A DNA stretch of 64,000 nt from Granulicella arctica. GTDB taxonomy: Bacteria > Acidobacteriota > Terriglobia > Terriglobales > Acidobacteriaceae. The translations under genes and the position numbers were made by a program. The stretch lies in contig NZ_JACCCW010000002.1 of NCBI RefSeq assembly GCF_013410065.1, positions 1 to 64,000 of the forward strand. The letters run 5' to 3'. This document shows positions 59,591-64,000 of the stretch, in pieces; position 1 is the stretch's first letter; every line of letters begins with the position of its first letter. The notes beneath the pieces are model-generated. The model was not told the DNA's origin. It searched no databases and was given only the letters and a program-made list of their open reading frames with translations.

Positions 59591-62500
59591 ATGAAAACAG
59601 CAATAGGGCGGATGAAGCAGATGTTGCGAAGGCTGGGCTCCACCGGCGAGAGGATGATCCGATGTTCCGCTCTGTTGGGTCTCCTGGCGTTAGCCTTGAT
59701 GTCGGTTCAAAGTGCGCTTGCCCAGGGCATTACGGGATCGATTACCGGCACTGTCACTGATTCGACCGGGGCTGCGATTCCCGACGCAACGGTTATCGTT
59801 CGTGGTGTGGCGACCAACTCAGTCCATACAGTCAAGACCTCCGACGCCGGAAGCTATACAGTGCCACAACTGCCTCCCGGCCAGTACACCGTTACGGTCG
59901 ATAAAGCAGCCTTCAAAAGCTATAAGCAGAGTGCCATCACCCTTTTGATCGACCAGGTAGCGCAAATCGACGCTCAGCTGACGATTGGTGCAACGAACGA
60001 TATCGTCGAGGTGACGAGCGCCGAGCCGGTGATTCAGACCTCAAGCTCTTCGGTGGGCTCGGTTATCGATAGCCAGGCAATCCAGAACACGCCACTCAAC
60101 GGCCGTCTCGGGATCAACGGTCTGGTCGCACTAGCTCCGGGCGTTCAGGGTGCGGGCGCCCAGGACCAGCTTGATACGCGTGGCGTTACGGCATCGGTCG
60201 GCACTGGCGCTCGCAGCTCCTACGGCGGTCTTGGTTCCACGCTCGATGGCGTTACTAACCAGGAGGTCACCCTTCAGCGCGGCGAAGGTGAAGTCCCTTC
60301 ACTCGATGCGATCGCTGAGTTCAAGATTCTCACTACTGGCGCTCCTGCGGAGTTCAACCAGCCAGCGCAGATTATCGTCGTCAGCGCCAGCGGAACCAAT
60401 GCGGTCCATGGCGGAGCCTTTGAGTTCAACCGATCCAAAGGAACAGCTGCCAAAGCCTATAGCTTCCTGGCCCCGTCCCTTGTTCCGGCCCGGCCTCCGT
60501 ACCAGAGAAACGAATACGGCGGAAATCTCTCGGGCCCCATCGTTATTCCGCATTTCTATAACGGGCGCGACAAGAGCTTCTTCTTTGCAGCGTATGAAGG
60601 TTTTCGCCTGACCCAGTCGTACTCTGACAATACGCAGGAGCCGAGCATTCTTCAACGGCAGGGTATTTTTACCGAGTCCTCTACGCCGATCATCAATCCA
60701 GCGACGCAGACGGCTTTTGCGGGGAACATCATTCCCTCGTCCTACTGGAACAGCGTGGATGTTCAACTGTTGAAGCTGCTCTATCCAGTGCCGACTATCT
60801 CCGGAACCGGGGTTAATACCTACGAGCAGGTACAGGAGACCAGCCATGCCAGCCGTTTTTCTCTGCGCCTCGATCACAAGCTTACCGATAAGGACCAGCT
60901 CCGCTTCACTTACCTCAGGGCCTTCTATGGTCCAAGCCCTACCAACGGTAACAATAGTCTGCAAGGTGGCAATGCGCTGGATGGAGAACACAACCAAAAC
61001 TTCATCGTCGGCTGGACCCACACCTTCTCACCCACACTGCTGCTTGACGTAGCCGGATCGTACTTCCACCTGCCGATCTACCGCACCCCGCAAAACCACA
61101 ACACCGACTTCTCTTCGATCATTCCCGGACTCGGAACTGAGCTGATCGAAGGTGCGCCGCAGATTACCATCACCAACATCCAGTCTGTCTCAGAGTCAGG
61201 CTCGCATGACCTCGAGCAGGACGCCCAGGTTGCCACCTCCCTCACCAAGGTGCTGTCGAAGCATACGCTCAAGGCTGGCTTCTCCTATCTCTATAACAAC
61301 CACTGGAATGATTCGGCTGAAAGTCCTCAGCGCGGCTCTTTCGCCTTCACCGGTCACTACTCCGGCAATGCGGTCGCCGACTTCCTCCTTGGCGATCCCA
61401 TCTCGACCGGCAATGCGACACCAAACAACTACATCGTCAGGAACCTCTCCAGCCAATACGGTCTATACCTACAGGACGACTGGAAGGCGCTGTCCAATCT
61501 CACCATCAACGCCGGTCTTCGTTACGACCTACAGTGGTTTCAAGGCAATCCTTACGGGAACGAGTCACTCTACGTTCCTTCGCTCGGCAAAGTCGTGGTC
61601 TTCGGTCATTCGTATCCGGCGGCTGCAATTCCGAGCTTCCTGACGTCGATTCCGATTACGCTATCTTCTCAAGTAGGGCTGCCGAACAGTGCCTTCGGCT
61701 ACCTTGGCCAGGACAAGCATAACGTTGCACCACGTTTCGGCTTTGCGTATGAGCCGGTGCACAACACGGTCATTCGTGGCGCGGTTGGTCTTTACTTCAC
61801 TCTGCTGCCGTCAAACTACGTTGACACAGCTCCCTTTGGAACATTGCCCTTCGTCAGCTCGGAGACGTACAGCAATTCCTCAGGCACAACGCCTGCCTTT
61901 ACGATGTCCAACCCGTTCTCGGCCACTGGTGCCTTCACGGCAAACCCATCCGTCAGCGCACAGGCCAAGACCACGACACCCTATACCGAGGAGTACAATC
62001 TCGCCATCGAGCATCAGTTGCCAAGGGGCGTCGATGTGCGCATCGGCTATGTTGGGCAGCATAATCTGAAGCAGAACAACTATGGCGGACCCGGATCAAC
62101 ACCTGGCAGCAGCGTTAGTGGCCCGAATCTCAATCTGCCGTCCCAGCCGGTGCTGATTGCCAACGGATCAGCAACAGTACAGAGCACCTATCTCGTCCAG
62201 CCGTTCGCCACCATCAACAACAGTATGGCCCCGATGTTCCACAGCAACATGAACTCACTCCAAATCGGCGTTCATAAGCAGTACAGCCACGGCCTTGCCT
62301 TTGGTGCTGAGTATCAATGGACCCGCGTTCTCGGGACCGAGAATATAGAGAATCCTTCCGGTTCAACCCCCAACGACTCCTACGGGCCGATCTCCGGACT
62401 CACGCCACAGGTGCTCACGGTCAACTACTCCTACTTGCTCCCATTTGGTAAGGGGCAGGCGTTCCTGGGAAGCGCAGGCAATCTGGTCGACAAGATCGTC

Positions 62501-63004
62501 AGTGGTTGGCAGATCTCGGGGATCAGCACCTTCCAGACCGGACAGCCGTTCTCCGTCACCTACACTGCGCCTGGCAAATACCAACTCAACTCAACAACGA
62601 CCTACAGTAACCTGGTCAGTGGCCGAGCCAACAGGGTTCCTGGAGCATCTATTTATCCGTCCCGCAAAACGAAGGCAGAGTGGTTCAACCCAACGGCTTT
62701 TACTGCTCCGACTAATGCTGCCGGTGTCAAGGGTGGCGCATACGGAAACTCGGGATATGACATGCTCCGCGGGCCTGGTTTTCAGAACTGGGACATGAAC
62801 TTGCAGAAGAATATCTCCTTCAAGGAACGGTACAAGCTTCAGCTTCGCGCCGATTCCTTCAACGTCTTCAACCACCCTAACTTCACCGTCGGCACGTCAA
62901 ACGCATCTTTGACCAGCAGCAGCGTCGGAACGATCACATCTACCACCACTACGCCCTCGTATGAAGCGCGCACCGTGGAGTTTGCTGCGAAGTTCAGCTT
63001 TTAG
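59591..63004 (+). CDS. Oar-like TonB-dependent receptor, third copy
   Basis: The product is 1137 residues and starts after TAAGGAGAAAAG. A signal peptide (ALLGLLALALMSVQSALAQ) is followed by a carboxypeptidase-regulatory-like domain (ITGTVTDSTGAAIPDATVIV), a plug (SQAIQNTPLNGRLGINGLVA, GGLGSTLDGVTNQEVTLQRG, SASGTNAVHGGAFEFNRS) and a barrel with QYGLYLQDDWKALSNLTINAG and ending RTVEFAAKFSF. It follows the GH92 mannosidase and precedes another secreted protein, so it probably imports mannose-rich pieces. A strong hairpin lies 32 bp after its stop. Confidence 0.9.
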   Translation: MKTAIGRMKQMLRRLGSTGERMIRCSALLGLLALALMSVQSALAQGITGSITGTVTDSTGAAIPDATVIVRGVATNSVHTVKTSDAGSYTVPQLPPGQYTVTVDKAAFKSYKQSAITLLIDQVAQIDAQLTIGATNDIVEVTSAEPVIQTSSSSVGSVIDSQAIQNTPLNGRLGINGLVALAPGVQGAGAQDQLDTRGVTASVGTGARSSYGGLGSTLDGVTNQEVTLQRGEGEVPSLDAIAEFKILTTGAPAEFNQPAQIIVVSASGTNAVHGGAFEFNRSKGTAAKAYSFLAPSLVPARPPYQRNEYGGNLSGPIVIPHFYNGRDKSFFFAAYEGFRLTQSYSDNTQEPSILQRQGIFTESSTPIINPATQTAFAGNIIPSSYWNSVDVQLLKLLYPVPTISGTGVNTYEQVQETSHASRFSLRLDHKLTDKDQLRFTYLRAFYGPSPTNGNNSLQGGNALDGEHNQNFIVGWTHTFSPTLLLDVAGSYFHLPIYRTPQNHNTDFSSIIPGLGTELIEGAPQITITNIQSVSESGSHDLEQDAQVATSLTKVLSKHTLKAGFSYLYNNHWNDSAESPQRGSFAFTGHYSGNAVADFLLGDPISTGNATPNNYIVRNLSSQYGLYLQDDWKALSNLTINAGLRYDLQWFQGNPYGNESLYVPSLGKVVVFGHSYPAAAIPSFLTSIPITLSSQVGLPNSAFGYLGQDKHNVAPRFGFAYEPVHNTVIRGAVGLYFTLLPSNYVDTAPFGTLPFVSSETYSNSSGTTPAFTMSNPFSATGAFTANPSVSAQAKTTTPYTEEYNLAIEHQLPRGVDVRIGYVGQHNLKQNNYGGPGSTPGSSVSGPNLNLPSQPVLIANGSATVQSTYLVQPFATINNSMAPMFHSNMNSLQIGVHKQYSHGLAFGAEYQWTRVLGTENIENPSGSTPNDSYGPISGLTPQVLTVNYSYLLPFGKGQAFLGSAGNLVDKIVSGWQISGISTFQTGQPFSVTYTAPGKYQLNSTTTYSNLVSGRANRVPGASIYPSRKTKAEWFNPTAFTAPTNAAGVKGGAYGNSGYDMLRGPGFQNWDMNLQKNISFKERYKLQLRADSFNVFNHPNFTVGTSNASLTSSSVGTITSTTTTPSYEARTVEFAAKFSF

Positions 63005-63035
63005 CTGAATCAGCTGTAGATTCCTTGTGTTTCCA

Positions 63036-63065
63036 CGGGGGTCTGCTCAGCATGGCAGATCCCCG
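63036..63065 (+). terminator. hairpin after the third TonB receptor
   Basis: CGGGGGTCTGC pairs with GCAGATCCCCG (11 bp with one G-U), loop of 8 bases. It is stable but is followed by AATAACTCT, not a T-run. A second hairpin, TGCGGAG-TGC-CTCCGCA, lies at 63193-63209. The rest of 63005-63344 holds no gene. Confidence 0.5.
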
Positions 63066-63344
63066 AATAACTCTACTGTGCAGCGCGTTTTCTTGGCGAG
63101 CGACGTAGCAAGAGCGAAGCTCCATCTTCTTATGGTGACTCCTGATGGCACAGTGCATATCGAGCCAGGAGATGTTGTGACCAACCCGAGCCTGCGGAGT
63201 GCCTCCGCAAACCAGACTCTTCCTCGCGGGCGATGTCTGCTCTAGCTCGATGTGTTGCGTGGCCTTCGGGCTCTCCGGCCAATCTTCATTTGATGATGGA
63301 ACGAAGATATTGTGTATAAAAAATGTAGTCCGAAGGTGATCGGA

Positions 63345-64000
63345 ATGAAGCGAAGGATCTGGATTATATGTTTCTGGATGGGGATGAGCTGCGGCTTAGG
63401 CCTGGCACAACTAGCTCCAACGCTCCACTCAGAACTTAATCCTTCGTCGAAAAATACCCGCGAGCTCTTCGATGAATCGATGCGCTTGTTCGACGCAAGC
63501 TACGATTCCCACGTGCATCTGGTCCTGCGTCCGCACGACGGCGGCACTCATGTGCGTGCACATTATATGGTTCGTGAGTCGAGCTGGTATGCGCTGGGTC
63601 TGATGATGCGCGCCCGCTCCAATAACCGACCAGCCGATGTCGAGCGGGCATCTCAAATTCTCGGAACGGTGCTGGACCAGCAGTATCTCGATCCGAATAT
63701 GAAGTGCTATGGCACCTTCAAACGTTCTCCAGAAGAGCCCGGTCCCGCCGATCACGATCTTGCTTTTACTTCTTACGATCCCAACTGGCGGCAGTTCATC
63801 GGAACCACGCTAGAGATCATCCTGATTGAATTTCCGGGGCGGCTTCCGACTGAACTGGAGACGCGTATGTACCGCGCCATTGATGCAGCCGTTTCCGGCG
63901 AGATGCAGGATGGGCGCCTGGTTCCGTCCTACAGCAACATCGCGCTTATGTATGGCTCGTTGTGGGACTTTGCGGCGGTCCATGACAACAATATGGATTG
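63345..64000 (+). CDS. secreted alpha-helical-toroid protein, 3' end outside the window
   Basis: The frame opens at ATG 63345 (GAAGG nine bases before) and is still open at the window edge after 218 codons. A signal peptide (RIWIICFWMGMSCGLGLAQ) is followed by VRESSWYALGLMMRARSNN, YGTFKRSPEEPG, SYDPNWRQFIGTTLEIILIE and YSNIALMYGSLWDFA. Proteins with this pattern occur beside TonB receptors and hydrolases in Acidobacteriota and look like (alpha/alpha) toroids, so a glycan lyase or hydrolase role is possible. I cannot name a family. Confidence 0.7.
   Translation, partial: MKRRIWIICFWMGMSCGLGLAQLAPTLHSELNPSSKNTRELFDESMRLFDASYDSHVHLVLRPHDGGTHVRAHYMVRESSWYALGLMMRARSNNRPADVERASQILGTVLDQQYLDPNMKCYGTFKRSPEEPGPADHDLAFTSYDPNWRQFIGTTLEIILIEFPGRLPTELETRMYRAIDAAVSGEMQDGRLVPSYSNIALMYGSLWDFAAVHDNNMD

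Noticed and set aside
1..64000. rRNA, complete tRNA, riboswitch or CRISPR loci
   Set aside because: I looked for conserved rRNA blocks, tRNA cloverleaf features and regular short repeats on both strands and found none beyond the fragment at 17605.

Overview
The window looks like a chromosomal stretch of a soil-type Acidobacteriota, probably class Terriglobia (Granulicella, Terriglobus or Edaphobacter-like). The reasons are three very large Oar-type TonB-dependent receptors with N-terminal carboxypeptidase-regulatory-like domains, membrane-tethered winged-helix regulators, an NHL / choice-of-anchor-D surface protein and many secreted glycoside hydrolases. The species is inferred from gene families only. 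I see no rRNA, complete tRNA, CRISPR array or replication origin.

Layout. (1) 1-343: the end of an IS481-type element lying against the tail of an IS5-type transposase. (2) 503-1789: secreted SGNH hydrolase. (3) 1836-9948: LysR regulator divergent from a complete biotin-independent malonate decarboxylase operon, mdcA-B-C-D-E-F-G-H, mostly with overlapping stop/start codons. (4) 10091-16956: GH30 enzyme, TonB-dependent receptor, second GH30 enzyme, all on the plus strand. (5) 16957-18155: gene-poor stretch with an IS5 fragment and a cluster of short CCAAT-like repeats. (6) 18156-20108: minus-strand mini-operon of three small ORFs and a lectin-like beta-propeller protein, ending in a clear intrinsic terminator. 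(7) 20507-31519: membrane-tethered winged-helix/TolB-propeller regulator divergent from a six-gene secretory operon (CPxCG mini-protein, double NHL-propeller/choice-of-anchor protein, outer-membrane barrel, small membrane protein, HExxH metalloprotease-like protein, subtilisin-like protease).

(8) 31638-35861: insertion-sequence graveyard (intact IS1595-type, internally deleted IS481-type, decayed IS6-type, IS1595 end fragment) around one intact secreted discoidin-domain protein and one remnant of a PQQ-like propeller gene. (9) 35981-47945: a carbohydrate-use locus resembling a polysaccharide utilisation locus: clan-A glycoside hydrolase, HTH-TM-sensor regulator, TonB-dependent receptor, GH63/GH37-like hydrolase with a Tat signal, GH78 rhamnosidase, decaying GH2 pseudogene. 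A 32-bp sequence repeated in front of both the hydrolase and the receptor is a candidate operator. (10) 48072-55124: acyltransferase-3, MFS exporter, GT2, GT1 and, divergently, a condensation-domain acyltransferase. Together they look like a pathway for an acylated glycolipid and its export. (11) 55599-64000: a second PUL-like module with a paralogous HTH-TM-sensor regulator, GH92 mannosidase, TonB-dependent receptor and a truncated secreted protein.

How it works together. Sections 4, 9 and 11 would bind complex glycans at the surface, take them up through the TonB receptors and hydrolyse them. In 9 and 11 a related membrane-anchored regulator sits beside the receptor and hydrolases. The mdc operon would convert malonate to acetate and CO2. 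The glycolipid-like cluster and the protease/NHL operon face the cell surface. Functions rest on motif and family recognition; no database search was possible.
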